Shown: piece after piece, positions 1-9,984 of the stretch
Position numbering within the stretch: the first letter of the stretch is position 1
How the letters are laid out: each line of letters starts with the position of its first letter
Source: Syntrophaceae bacterium UBA5619
Lineage (GTDB): Bacteria > Desulfobacterota > Syntrophia > Syntrophales > UBA5619
NCBI GenBank assembly: GCA_002424545.1
Contig: DIKL01000101.1
Span: 1 to 11,998 of the forward strand
Reading direction: 5' to 3'
DNA: 11,998 nucleotides
Translations under genes and position numbers: made by a program
The notes under the pieces: model-generated
What the model saw: the letters and a program-made list of their open reading frames with translations, nothing else
What the model was told of the DNA's origin: nothing
Database searches by the model: none

Positions 1-29
1 CATCAATTATCGAGTCCACTCTCACATCA

Positions 30-1121
30 GTGGGATGCATCTACAGGCGAGGAAGCAAGTATTGGATCAAGTATTACCGGAGCGGCAAGCCCTACACCGA
101 ATCCGCGCACAGCGACAAGAAGGAGATCGCCAAGAAGCTCCTGATCACGCGGGAAGGGGAGATCGCCCAGGGGCGATTGCCGGGGATCTGTTTCGAGAAG
201 GTGATGTTCAGTGAACTGCTCGAGGACTACCTCATGGACTTCAGGATCAACGACAGGAAGAGCCTATTGCGGGCTGAAGGTTGTGTCGGGCACCTGAAAG
301 GGGAGTTCGGCCATGTGAAGGCGGTCGATATCGATACCCCGGCCATCAAGCGGTATGTCGCCAAGCGGCAGGCGCAGGGGCGGATGAACGGGACCATCAA
401 CCGGGAACTGGCGGCCATCAAGCGGACCTTCAATCTGGCGGTCCGCTGTACGCCGCCTCGGGTTCCCCATGTCCCCTACATTCCGATGCTCAAGGAGCGG
501 AACGTCCGCAAGGGGTTCATCGAGCAGGAGGCCTACCAGGCGTTGCGGGAGGCCCTGCCCGAGTATCTGAAACCCGTGCTGACCTTCGCTTACTTTTCGG
601 GTTGGCGACGGTCGGAGATCCTGGGGTTGACCTGGCGTCAGGTGAACCTGGGAGACGGCATCGTCCGGCTGGAGCCGGGCGACTCCAAGAATGAAGAGGG
701 GCGGACACTCTACCTGGAGCCGGAGCTGCAGGAGGTGCTGGTCGGCCTCTACCGAAAGAGGCGGTTGCGCTGTCCCTATGTGTTCCAACTGGACAGCAGC
801 CCGGTGGGGGATTTCCGGAAGGCCTGGGCAACGGCCTGCATGAAGATCGGGATCCCGGGGCTCCTGTTCCATGACCTGAGGCGGAGCGCAGTGCGCAACA
901 TGGTGCGGGCCGGGATCCCCGAGCGGGTGGCGATGACGATCTCCGGTCACAAGACGCGCAATATCTTTGACAGGTACAACATCACCTCCCAGGACGACTT
1001 GCGGGAAGCGGCGCAAAAGCGCCATGAATTCTATGCCCTGCAAGCCGGACGGTTACAATTTAGTTACAATTTGCCCCAAAACGCACAAGGGGCCACAACT
1101 TTAAAAGTTGTAACCCCCTGA
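30..1121 (+). CDS. Tyrosine recombinase (phage-type integrase)
   Basis: This 363-residue site-specific recombinase would catalyse integration and excision of a mobile element. The N-terminal part (about residues 1-55) resembles the small arm-binding domain of phage-like integrases. A SAM-like core-binding domain follows at about 57-140, and the catalytic domain at about 160-330. The full catalytic set is visible: R193 (in SGWRRSEI), K220, H281 and R284 (in HDLRR), H307 (in GHKT) and the nucleophile Y316 (in FDRY). The enzyme therefore looks intact. The start is taken as GTG at 30 because the protein then begins MGCIYRRG, typical of this family. However, no ribosome binding site is visible and the frame stays open to base 1, so a start further left is possible. 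The gene stops 7 bases from the 3' end of tRNA-Lys, its likely integration target. Identification as a tyrosine recombinase is secure; the type of element is unknown. Confidence 0.93.
   Translation: MGCIYRRGSKYWIKYYRSGKPYTESAHSDKKEIAKKLLITREGEIAQGRLPGICFEKVMFSELLEDYLMDFRINDRKSLLRAEGCVGHLKGEFGHVKAVDIDTPAIKRYVAKRQAQGRMNGTINRELAAIKRTFNLAVRCTPPRVPHVPYIPMLKERNVRKGFIEQEAYQALREALPEYLKPVLTFAYFSGWRRSEILGLTWRQVNLGDGIVRLEPGDSKNEEGRTLYLEPELQEVLVGLYRKRRLRCPYVFQLDSSPVGDFRKAWATACMKIGIPGLLFHDLRRSAVRNMVRAGIPERVAMTISGHKTRNIFDRYNITSQDDLREAAQKRHEFYALQAGRLQFSYNLPQNAQGATTLKVVTP
1052..1114. repeat. Short direct and inverted repeats next to the presumed att site
   Basis: GTTACAATTT occurs twice in tandem (1052-1061 and 1063-1072, an 11-base period). 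TTGTAAC, the inverted form of GTTACAA, recurs at 1108-1114 at the end of a perfect 8-bp palindrome (ACAACTTT at 1095-1102, AAAGTTGT at 1104-1111). All lie within the last codons of the integrase gene, within 80 bases of the tRNA 3' end. The repeats are seen directly; a role as integrase or excisionase arm-binding sites is inferred from their position. Confidence 0.5.
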
Positions 1122-1129
1122 TTTTGTTT
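1088..1129 (+). terminator. Possible terminator hairpin overlapping the integrase stop codon
   Basis: AGGGG (1088-1092) can pair with CCCCT (1115-1119), enclosing the perfect inverted repeat at 1095-1102 and 1104-1111. A small internal loop separates the two helices, and the T-rich stretch ATTTTGTTT (1121-1129) follows. The TGA stop (1119-1121) lies at the base of the hairpin. The one-base gap at the apex means the top pairs must open to form a loop. The hairpin could end integrase transcription before it runs antisense into the tRNA gene. The same symmetry could instead be a recombination protein site. Confidence 0.4.
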
Positions 1130-1171
1130 GGTGGGTCGTGCGGGAATCGGACCCGCGACCAACGGATTAAA
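1129..1171. other. Probable integration (att) core in the 3' half of tRNA-Lys
   Basis: Integrases of this type commonly recombine within the tRNA segment between the anticodon loop and the 3' end, leaving a copy of it at each end of the element and keeping the tRNA whole. Here the integrase gene adjoins the 3' side of the tRNA, so this stretch is the expected core. No second copy is visible inside the window, which agrees with the far end of the element lying to the left. The exact crossover limits are inferred. Confidence 0.5.
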
Positions 1172-1205
1172 AGTCCGCTGCTCTACCGGACTGAGCTAAC
1201 GACCC
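1129..1205 (-). tRNA. tRNA-Lys (anticodon UUU)
   Basis: On the minus strand this is a complete 77-base cloverleaf. It has acceptor stem GGGTCGT/ACGACCC, D-stem GCTC/GAGC with loop AGTCCGGTA, anticodon stem GCGGA/TCCGT with loop CTTTTAA, T-stem GCGGG/CCCGC, discriminator A and an encoded CCA (1129-1131). The anticodon lies at 1169-1171 and reads TTT, so it decodes AAA/AAG lysine codons. The T-loop reads TCCGATT instead of the usual TTCGATT, placing C at position 55 (base 1150 of the window), where bacterial tRNAs almost always have T. All other landmark bases (A14, G15/C48, G18-G19, A21, T33, T54, C56, A58) are present. A dedicated promoter lies upstream at 1225-1254. The 3' end faces the integrase gene. 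Confidence 0.95.
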
Positions 1206-1224
1206 CTTTGTTTTTGACAGGGGG

Positions 1225-1254
1225 CTTCTAACAGGAACGATCTTTTCTTGTCAA
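1225..1254 (-). promoter_or_regulatory. Probable sigma-70 promoter of tRNA-Lys
   Basis: On the minus strand, TTGACA (1249-1254) is a perfect -35 box. After an 18-base spacer comes TAGAAG (1225-1230), which matches 4 of 6 bases of TATAAT. Transcription would begin near 1217, about 12 bases before the mature tRNA 5' end at 1205. The spacer between purA and the tRNA (1206-1439) contains no convincing gene. Confidence 0.5.
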
Positions 1255-1360
1255 GCGCTATTATGGAAACGATGTCAAATGGATGCCGAGTCCAAAAATG
1301 CGTATATTCAAAGATCTCCTTGACATGCAAAGTCGCTTCTTTGCGGTCCGATTTGCCGCT

Positions 1361-1430
1361 GCATCAAACCTTTGCCCGACCCTCCCGCAGGGTTGGTGGC
1401 TCCGGACCTTTCCGATGCCCGGTGACCGGG
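1361..1430. other. Hairpin-rich spacer downstream of purA
   Basis: Two clear hairpins lie here. One pairs CCGACCCT (1376-1383) with AGGGTTGG (1389-1396), including one G-T pair. The other pairs CCCGG (1418-1422) with CCGGG (1426-1430). GCATC (1361-1365) can also pair with GATGC (1414-1418) around the first hairpin, although this competes with the second for base 1418. Neither hairpin is followed by a T-run on the minus strand, so they are not classical terminators. They may protect the 3' end of the operon mRNA. No known riboswitch or small RNA is recognised. Confidence 0.3.
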
Positions 1431-1439
1431 GGAGATCCG

Positions 1440-4341
<2,902 letters not shown>

Positions 4342-4365
4342 TGATTTACTCCCCTTTGCTCCCGT

Positions 4366-5493
4366 CTATCGTGCGGCGATCTTTTCCCGGTACACTTTTC
4401 CCAATTCCCGTAACGCGGCGCGGATATCCTCGGGGGCGATCGTCGGCCCGCACCAGAAGCGGAATCCCGGAGGCGCATCCTTGTAAGAGCCCATGTCGTA
4501 GGCCGCTTTTTTCTTTCCCATCTCGGCCACGATTCCCTTGAGGAACTTCACCTGTTCCTCTTTCGGCAGCGCGTGAACTTCCGGACTGACGACGGAGAGG
4601 CAGACGGAGGTGTTGGAACGGATCTCCGGCGTTTCGGCCAGGAAGGCGATCCAGTCGTTTTCCGCGACCCACGCCGCGACGACTTCGAGATTCGCCAAGC
4701 TTCTCCGGATGAGGCCGTCGAGGCCGATGCCGTCCGCCCATTGCAACGCATCGAGGTAGTCCTCCACGCACAGCATGGAAGGCGTATTGATCGTATCCGC
4801 CTCGAAGATCGCCCGGTTGACCTTTCCCCCTTTCTTCAGGCGGAAGATCTTGGGAAGCGGCCAGGGCGGATCGTAGGAGTCCAGCCGTTCCACGGCGCGC
4901 GGGCTGAGCACGAGCATCCCATGACCCGCTTCTCCGCCGAGGCATTTCTGCCAGGAAAAGGTGACCACATCGACCTTGGCCCAGTCGATCGGCATCGCGA
5001 AAGCGGCGCTGGTGGCATCGCAGAGGGAGAGCCCCTTCCGGTCGGCCGGGATCCAGTCCCAGTTCGGGATCCTGACGCCGCTCGTCGTTCCGTTCGCGAC
5101 ATAGACGACGTCGTGGTTCCAGTCGACCGCGGCGAGATCCGGGAGCTTTCCGTAATCGGCCCGCAGAATCGTAGGGTTGAGTTTCAACTGCTTGGCGATA
5201 TCCGTGGCCCAGCCCTCGGAAAAGCTCTCCCAGACGAGAACGGTAACCGGCCGTGCCCCCAGGAGGCTCCACATGGCGGCTTCGAAGGCCCCGGTATCCG
5301 ACGCAGGCATGATCCCGACGAGATAATCTTCGGGAATTCCGAGGATGTGCTTTGTTTGCTGGATGGCGCGAAGCAGTTTTTCCTTTCCCAGCGCCGAGCG
5401 ATGGGAACGACCGACCGCGGCATCTTTCAAGACATCGAGGGTCCAGGAGGGTCTCTTGTTGCAGGGACCGGAGGCGAAGTGAGGATTGCTCAT
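4366..5493 (-). CDS. serC: Phosphoserine aminotransferase, Methanosarcina/alphaproteobacterial type
   Basis: This PLP-dependent enzyme transfers an amino group from glutamate to 3-phosphohydroxypyruvate, giving 3-phosphoserine, the step after SerA. It has 375 residues. It opens with [13 protein letters not shown] and carries [16 protein letters not shown], the PLP-contacting DATSA and the Schiff-base lysine in [11 protein letters not shown] (residue 183 from this start). FRLKKGGK and [16 protein letters not shown] follow. These resemble the serC subgroup known from Methanosarcina and alphaproteobacteria rather than the E. coli enzyme. The start is set at the ATG at 5491-5493 because AAGGAG (minus strand, 5500-5505) sits 6 bases upstream. 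A TTG two codons earlier directly abuts that site and is unlikely. It is the first gene of serC-serA-purA. No phosphoserine phosphatase gene is in the window. Confidence 0.94.
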   Translation of the reverse strand: MSNPHFASGPCNKRPSWTLDVLKDAAVGRSHRSALGKEKLLRAIQQTKHILGIPEDYLVGIMPASDTGAFEAAMWSLLGARPVTVLVWESFSEGWATDIAKQLKLNPTILRADYGKLPDLAAVDWNHDVVYVANGTTSGVRIPNWDWIPADRKGLSLCDATSAAFAMPIDWAKVDVVTFSWQKCLGGEAGHGMLVLSPRAVERLDSYDPPWPLPKIFRLKKGGKVNRAIFEADTINTPSMLCVEDYLDALQWADGIGLDGLIRRSLANLEVVAAWVAENDWIAFLAETPEIRSNTSVCLSVVSPEVHALPKEEQVKFLKGIVAEMGKKKAAYDMGSYKDAPPGFRFWCGPTIAPEDIRAALRELGKVYREKIAAR

Positions 5494-5499
5494 GAACAA

Positions 5500-5515
5500 C
5501 TCCTTCCGTGAAGGA
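5500..5515 (-). promoter_or_regulatory. serC ribosome binding site inside a small hairpin
   Basis: On the minus strand TCCTTC (5510-5515) can pair perfectly with GAAGGA (5501-5506) across a three-base loop. Five of the six bases of the Shine-Dalgarno AAGGAG (5500-5505) fall in this stem. The site decides the serC start at ATG 5493. The hairpin could modestly limit translation initiation, but this effect is inferred. Confidence 0.5.
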
Positions 5516-5549
5516 AAAATAAATAAAGATAACCAAACGACGAGGGCAG

Positions 5550-5578
5550 GATATATCAGCGTTGAGGCGATTACTCAA
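5550..5578 (-). promoter_or_regulatory. Probable promoter of serC-serA-purA
   Basis: On the minus strand, TTGAGT (5573-5578) and TATATC (5550-5555) each match 4 of 6 consensus bases and are separated by 17 bases. Transcription would start near 5543, giving a leader of about 50 bases. The leader is AT-rich apart from the hairpin at the ribosome binding site. This promoter is divergent from that of radA, with the two -35 boxes only 17 bases apart. Confidence 0.4.
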
Positions 5579-5595
5579 GTGTTTTTGGGTGGGGG

Positions 5596-5624
5596 TTGAC
5601 GCCGGAAAGGGGAAGGGGTATGTA
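5596..5624 (+). promoter_or_regulatory. Possible promoter of radA
   Basis: TTGACG (5596-5601) matches 5 of 6 bases of the -35 consensus. After 17 bases comes TATGTA (5619-5624), a weak -10 box matching the first three positions. The implied start near 5631 would leave a leader of about 18 bases before the radA GTG, which still includes its ribosome binding site. Confidence 0.35.
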
Positions 5625-5648
5625 TGCGACAATACATGGAGGTTCCTC

Positions 5649-7007
5649 GTGAAAAAAAGCAAGACCTTGTTTTTCTGCCAGAATTGCGGTCAGCAGTCGC
5701 CGAAATGGCTTGGTCGATGCCCCGCCTGTGGGGAGTGGAACCGTTTCGTGGAGGAGGAGATCCGGGATGCCGACACGGCCCATCCGTCCGATGTCCGTTT
5801 CGACGGCGTTCCGCAGTCCATCGAGGCCATTACGGCCGACGAAGGGGAGAGGCTCCGGACGGGGATTGCCGAGCTGGACCGCGTCCTGGGCGGCGGGATT
5901 GTCGGCGGCTCCGCGATCCTGGTCGGGGGCGATCCCGGCATCGGCAAATCGACGCTTCTGCTGCAGGTCCTCGAAAAACTGGCCGGGCGGGGTTTGCCGG
6001 TTCTCTACGTTTCCGGCGAAGAGTCCGCCCGGCAGATCAAACTCCGGGGAAAGCGGCTCGGCGCCGCCGCGAAGGACCTGCTGATTCTCGTCGAGGTCGA
6101 ACTGGAGAATATCCTGAAACGCATCCAGGAGATCAAGCCCGCCGCGGTTGTCATCGATTCGATCCAGACCGTCTATACCCCGGTCCTCTCCTCCGCGCCG
6201 GGGAGCGTCGGGCAGGTGCGGGAGACATCGGCCAGGCTCATCCTGCTGGCCAAGCAAACGGGCATTCCGGTTTTCCTGGTCGGTCATGTCACGAAGGACG
6301 GATCGATCGCGGGGCCGAAGGTCCTGGAGCACATGGTGGACACGGTCCTCTATTTCGAAGGGGATTCCGGCCATGCCTACCGGATCATCCGGGGAATCAA
6401 GAACCGATTCGGTCCGACCCATGAGATCGGCGTTTTTGAGATGCGGGATACCGGCCTGGCCGAAGTCGCCAACCCTTCGGCCTTCTTCCTGGCGGAGCGG
6501 CCGGAGGGGGCCGCCGGGTCGGTGGTTGTTCCGAGCATGGAGGGGACGCGGCCGATCCTGATCGAGGTTCAGTCGCTGGTCGGTTCGACCAGCTTTGGAA
6601 TGCCGAGAAGAACGGCGATCGGCGTGGATCACAACCGTGTCTCGCTTTTGACCGCCGTCATGGACAAGATCTGCGGGATCCATCTCGGCGGCAGCGACAT
6701 CTTTCTGAACGTGGCGGGCGGCGTGAAGGTGGATGAGACGGCAATCGACCTGGGAATCGTCTCCGCGATGGCCTCCAGCTTTCTGAATCGGCCGATCGCG
6801 AACGGAACGGTTGTCTTCGGTGAGGTTGGATTGACGGGAGAGATTCGGGGAATTTCCCAGACGGAGGTTCGGATCAAAGAGGCGTCTCGGATGGGATTCA
6901 CGCGCTGCATTCTTCCCCGAACCCGCAACCGGGAAAGCAAGCAGCGGCTGAACATAGAGCTGATTCCGATTGGTTCCCTGAAGGAACTGACGGAGAATCT
7001 TTTTTAG
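5649..7007 (+). CDS. radA: DNA repair protein RadA (branch-migration ATPase)
   Basis: RadA (Sms) is a cytoplasmic hexameric ATPase that helps RecA process recombination intermediates by driving branch migration. The 452-residue protein has the family's three parts. A C4 zinc finger uses C10, C13, C24 and C27. A RecA-like ATPase carries Walker A GDPGIGKST (94-102), Walker B ending at D170 (VVIDSIQT) and the RadA signature KNRFG (251-255). A C-terminal Lon-protease-like domain (about 275-452) serves as scaffold. The start is placed at GTG 5649 because GGAGG (5638-5642) lies 6 bases upstream and the protein then begins right before the zinc finger, as in relatives. An in-frame ATG at 5562 would add 29 unrelated residues and overlap the promoter region. 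The gene is divergent from serC and is followed by groES 130 bases later. Confidence 0.97.
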   Translation: MKKSKTLFFCQNCGQQSPKWLGRCPACGEWNRFVEEEIRDADTAHPSDVRFDGVPQSIEAITADEGERLRTGIAELDRVLGGGIVGGSAILVGGDPGIGKSTLLLQVLEKLAGRGLPVLYVSGEESARQIKLRGKRLGAAAKDLLILVEVELENILKRIQEIKPAAVVIDSIQTVYTPVLSSAPGSVGQVRETSARLILLAKQTGIPVFLVGHVTKDGSIAGPKVLEHMVDTVLYFEGDSGHAYRIIRGIKNRFGPTHEIGVFEMRDTGLAEVANPSAFFLAERPEGAAGSVVVPSMEGTRPILIEVQSLVGSTSFGMPRRTAIGVDHNRVSLLTAVMDKICGIHLGGSDIFLNVAGGVKVDETAIDLGIVSAMASSFLNRPIANGTVVFGEVGLTGEIRGISQTEVRIKEASRMGFTRCILPRTRNRESKQRLNIELIPIGSLKELTENLF

Positions 7008-7041
7008 CGGGATCACCAGCAAAAAAAATCTCAGGCAAGTC

Positions 7042-7069
7042 TTGACAGCCGGAAATAGATGCATATTAT
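7042..7069 (+). promoter_or_regulatory. Sigma-70-like promoter of groES-groEL
   Basis: A perfect -35 box TTGACA (7042-7047) and a strong -10 box TATTAT (7064-7069, 5 of 6) are separated by 16 bases, 68 bases before the groES start. No CIRCE inverted repeat (TTAGCACTC-N9-GAGTGCTAA) and no convincing sigma-32 promoter is seen in the 130-base spacer. Confidence 0.6.
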
Positions 7070-7137
7070 AGCCACGTTGTACGAAGGCATCCGAAGTATT
7101 AGCCATTGAATATAATGAGGAAAGGAGAGATTAAAGC

Positions 7138-7428
7138 ATGAAAATCAGACCATTACAGGACAGGGTGATTGTGAAGCGGCTTGAGGAGGAGGCGAAGACC
7201 AAGGGGGGAATCATCATTCCCGACACCGCCAAGGAGAAACCGATGGAAGGGTTGGTCATTGCCGTCGGGAAGGGCAAGACGGCCGATGACGGCAAGCTGA
7301 TCAAACCGGACGTGAAGGCGGGCGATCGAATCCTTTTCGGCAAGTATTCGGGTACCGAAGTGAAGATCGACGGCGACGAGCTTCTGATCATGCGTGAGGA
7401 CGACATCCTCGGCATTTTGGAGAAATAA
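7138..7428 (+). CDS. groES: Co-chaperonin GroES (Hsp10)
   Basis: GroES forms the seven-subunit lid of the GroEL folding chamber in the cytoplasm. The 96-residue length is standard. The protein opens with the family's N-terminal strand [13 protein letters not shown]. The mobile loop that grips GroEL spans about residues 16-38 and contains the hydrophobic GGIIIPD segment. The roof and C-terminal strands ([22 protein letters not shown]) are also typical. The ATG at 7138 is preceded by AGGAGA in a suitable position. groES is separated from groEL by 36 bases, and the two are expected to be cotranscribed from the promoter at 7042-7069. Nothing unusual is seen in the protein. Confidence 0.98.
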   Translation: MKIRPLQDRVIVKRLEEEAKTKGGIIIPDTAKEKPMEGLVIAVGKGKTADDGKLIKPDVKAGDRILFGKYSGTEVKIDGDELLIMREDDILGILEK

Positions 7429-7440
7429 TAAATCAATTGA

Positions 7441-9105
<1,665 letters not shown>

Positions 9106-9135
9106 TCCGTTGCAGACGCATTTGATTTAACCTTC

Positions 9136-9172
9136 AAGGCCCCTGTTGCTCAGACAACAGGGGCCTTGTTCA
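9136..9172 (+). terminator. Terminator hairpin after groEL
   Basis: A perfect 13-bp inverted repeat pairs AAGGCCCCTGTTG (9136-9148) with CAACAGGGGCCTT (9155-9167) across a six-base loop, 30 bases after the groEL stop. The downstream tail (GTTCATT) is only moderately T-rich. It is the strongest hairpin in the window and very probably ends groESL transcription. The rest of the 231-base stretch before tetR holds only the tetR promoter and operator. Confidence 0.8.
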
Positions 9173-9265
9173 TTGTCCGGAATGGGGTGTGGATGCCCCA
9201 ATCATGGCGATCCGTTCCAGGATCGGCAGCGGACCCTTTTTTGAAAACAATCTGTTAAAAAAATC

Positions 9266-9294
9266 TTGACAGGCCGAATCCTTTTCGCTAAAGC
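9266..9294 (+). promoter_or_regulatory. Probable promoter of the tetR-efflux operon
   Basis: A perfect -35 box TTGACA (9266-9271) is followed after 17 bases by TAAAGC (9289-9294), a weak -10 box with 3 of 6 matches. Transcription would begin at about 9300, at the edge of the palindromic operator. The leader to the chosen tetR start would be about 36 bases. Confidence 0.5.
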
Positions 9295-9300
9295 GTGCGC

Positions 9301-9316
9301 GAATGAATGTTCATTC
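9301..9316. promoter_or_regulatory. Palindromic operator, probably for the adjacent TetR regulator
   Basis: GAATGAATGTTCATTC is an inverted repeat with perfect 7-base arms (GAATGAA/TTCATTC) around a TG centre. It sits just downstream of the -10 box, over the probable transcription start, where bound repressor would block RNA polymerase. TetR-family dimers bind palindromes of this size and usually regulate their own promoter. Binding by this particular protein is inferred from adjacency. Confidence 0.65.
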
Positions 9317-9336
9317 TTTACGGACGAGTAGAAATC

Positions 9337-9912
9337 ATGAAGATCTCCAACAAGCGAACCGACATCCTGCAGGCGGCCCTGCAACTCATCGCCGAGCGGG
9401 GTTTCCACGCCGCGCCGATGGCCGAGATCGCCGAGAAGGCGGGGGTCGCCGCAGGGACGATTTACCGCTATTTCGAGAACAAGGATGTCCTGATTAACGA
9501 ACTTCATGGGGCATTGGAAGAAAAGATCAACGGAACGCTCATGGAGGGTTACCCGCTGGAACGGTCCATCCGGGAAAGGTTCCTCTATCTCATCCGGGAA
9601 CTTCTCCGCTACTTTATACAGAATCCCCTTCACTTCCGGTATATGGAGCAGTACTTTAATTCCCCCTACGGGATATCGATGCAAAGGGAAAGGCTTTGGG
9701 GCAAACCGAGCAAGCACGGGATCGTCATGGAGATCTTTAAAAGGGGTGTTTCACAGCAACTCCTGAAAGATTTACCCGAAATCGTTCTTTTTTCGCTGGC
9801 CTTCGGACCGCTGGTTTACCTGACACGCGATCATATCCTCGGCTTTGTAGCGCTGGATGAAAAATTGATCGAACGAACCGCGGAGGCCTGCTGGGACGCG
9901 ATCAAACGGTGA
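9337..9912 (+). CDS. TetR/AcrR-family transcriptional regulator
   Basis: This is probably the local repressor of the efflux operon, responding to a small molecule that cannot be predicted here. From the chosen start it has 191 residues. The N-terminal TetR domain (about 7-53) begins TDILQAALQLIAERGF and has its helix-turn-helix at about 27-46 (MAEIAEKAGVAAGTIYRYF, then NKDVL). The C-terminal all-helical ligand/dimer domain is family-variable and gives no clue to the ligand. ATG 9337 is preferred because it follows the operator, leaves a normal N-terminus and has a weak GAG motif 8 bases upstream. An in-frame ATG at 9307 lies inside the operator and would add 10 residues. The stop is 72 bases before the adaptor gene on the same strand, so cotranscription is likely, as in acrR/ttgR-type systems. 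Confidence 0.92.
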   Translation: MKISNKRTDILQAALQLIAERGFHAAPMAEIAEKAGVAAGTIYRYFENKDVLINELHGALEEKINGTLMEGYPLERSIRERFLYLIRELLRYFIQNPLHFRYMEQYFNSPYGISMQRERLWGKPSKHGIVMEIFKRGVSQQLLKDLPEIVLFSLAFGPLVYLTRDHILGFVALDEKLIERTAEACWDAIKR

Positions 9913-9984
9913 GGATGTTTGATCAGGACAAGATGTATGGAGAGAAAATGGAGGTCGTTACATTTCGGAGGACAGAGGTGTCTT

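Noticed and set aside
264..1043. Antisense frame inside the integrase gene, and similar long frames opposite serA, serC, purA and the adaptor
   Set aside because: All lie opposite genes with full family motifs and show no domains of their own.
1..1128. Second copy of the tRNA 3' end (the other att site) within the window
   Set aside because: No repeat of the 1129-1171 segment was found by eye. If present, it lies further left.
1325..1375. On the minus strand, a GGCAAA...CGCAAAG pattern recalling c-di-GMP riboswitch sequence
   Set aside because: The hairpin required between the two conserved segments is missing, the following conserved parts are absent, and there is no downstream gene that it could control.
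5494..5499. TTG start for serC two codons upstream
   Set aside because: The TTG directly touches the Shine-Dalgarno sequence, leaving no spacer. ATG 5493 has a 6-base spacer.
5562..5648. Upstream ATG start for radA giving 29 extra residues
   Set aside because: The extension is not part of the RadA family, overlaps the promoter region and lacks a ribosome binding site. GTG 5649 has GGAGG at ideal spacing.
5571..7106. Antisense open frame of 511 codons across radA
   Set aside because: Composition artefact opposite a well-conserved gene. It is Arg/Pro/Asp-rich with no recognisable domain.
7100..7126. CIRCE-like half-site TTAGCCATT followed by nine bases and GAGGAAAGG
   Set aside because: The left half matches CIRCE at only 6 of 9 positions and the right half at 3 of 9. 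The two halves are not inverted repeats, so this is probably chance.
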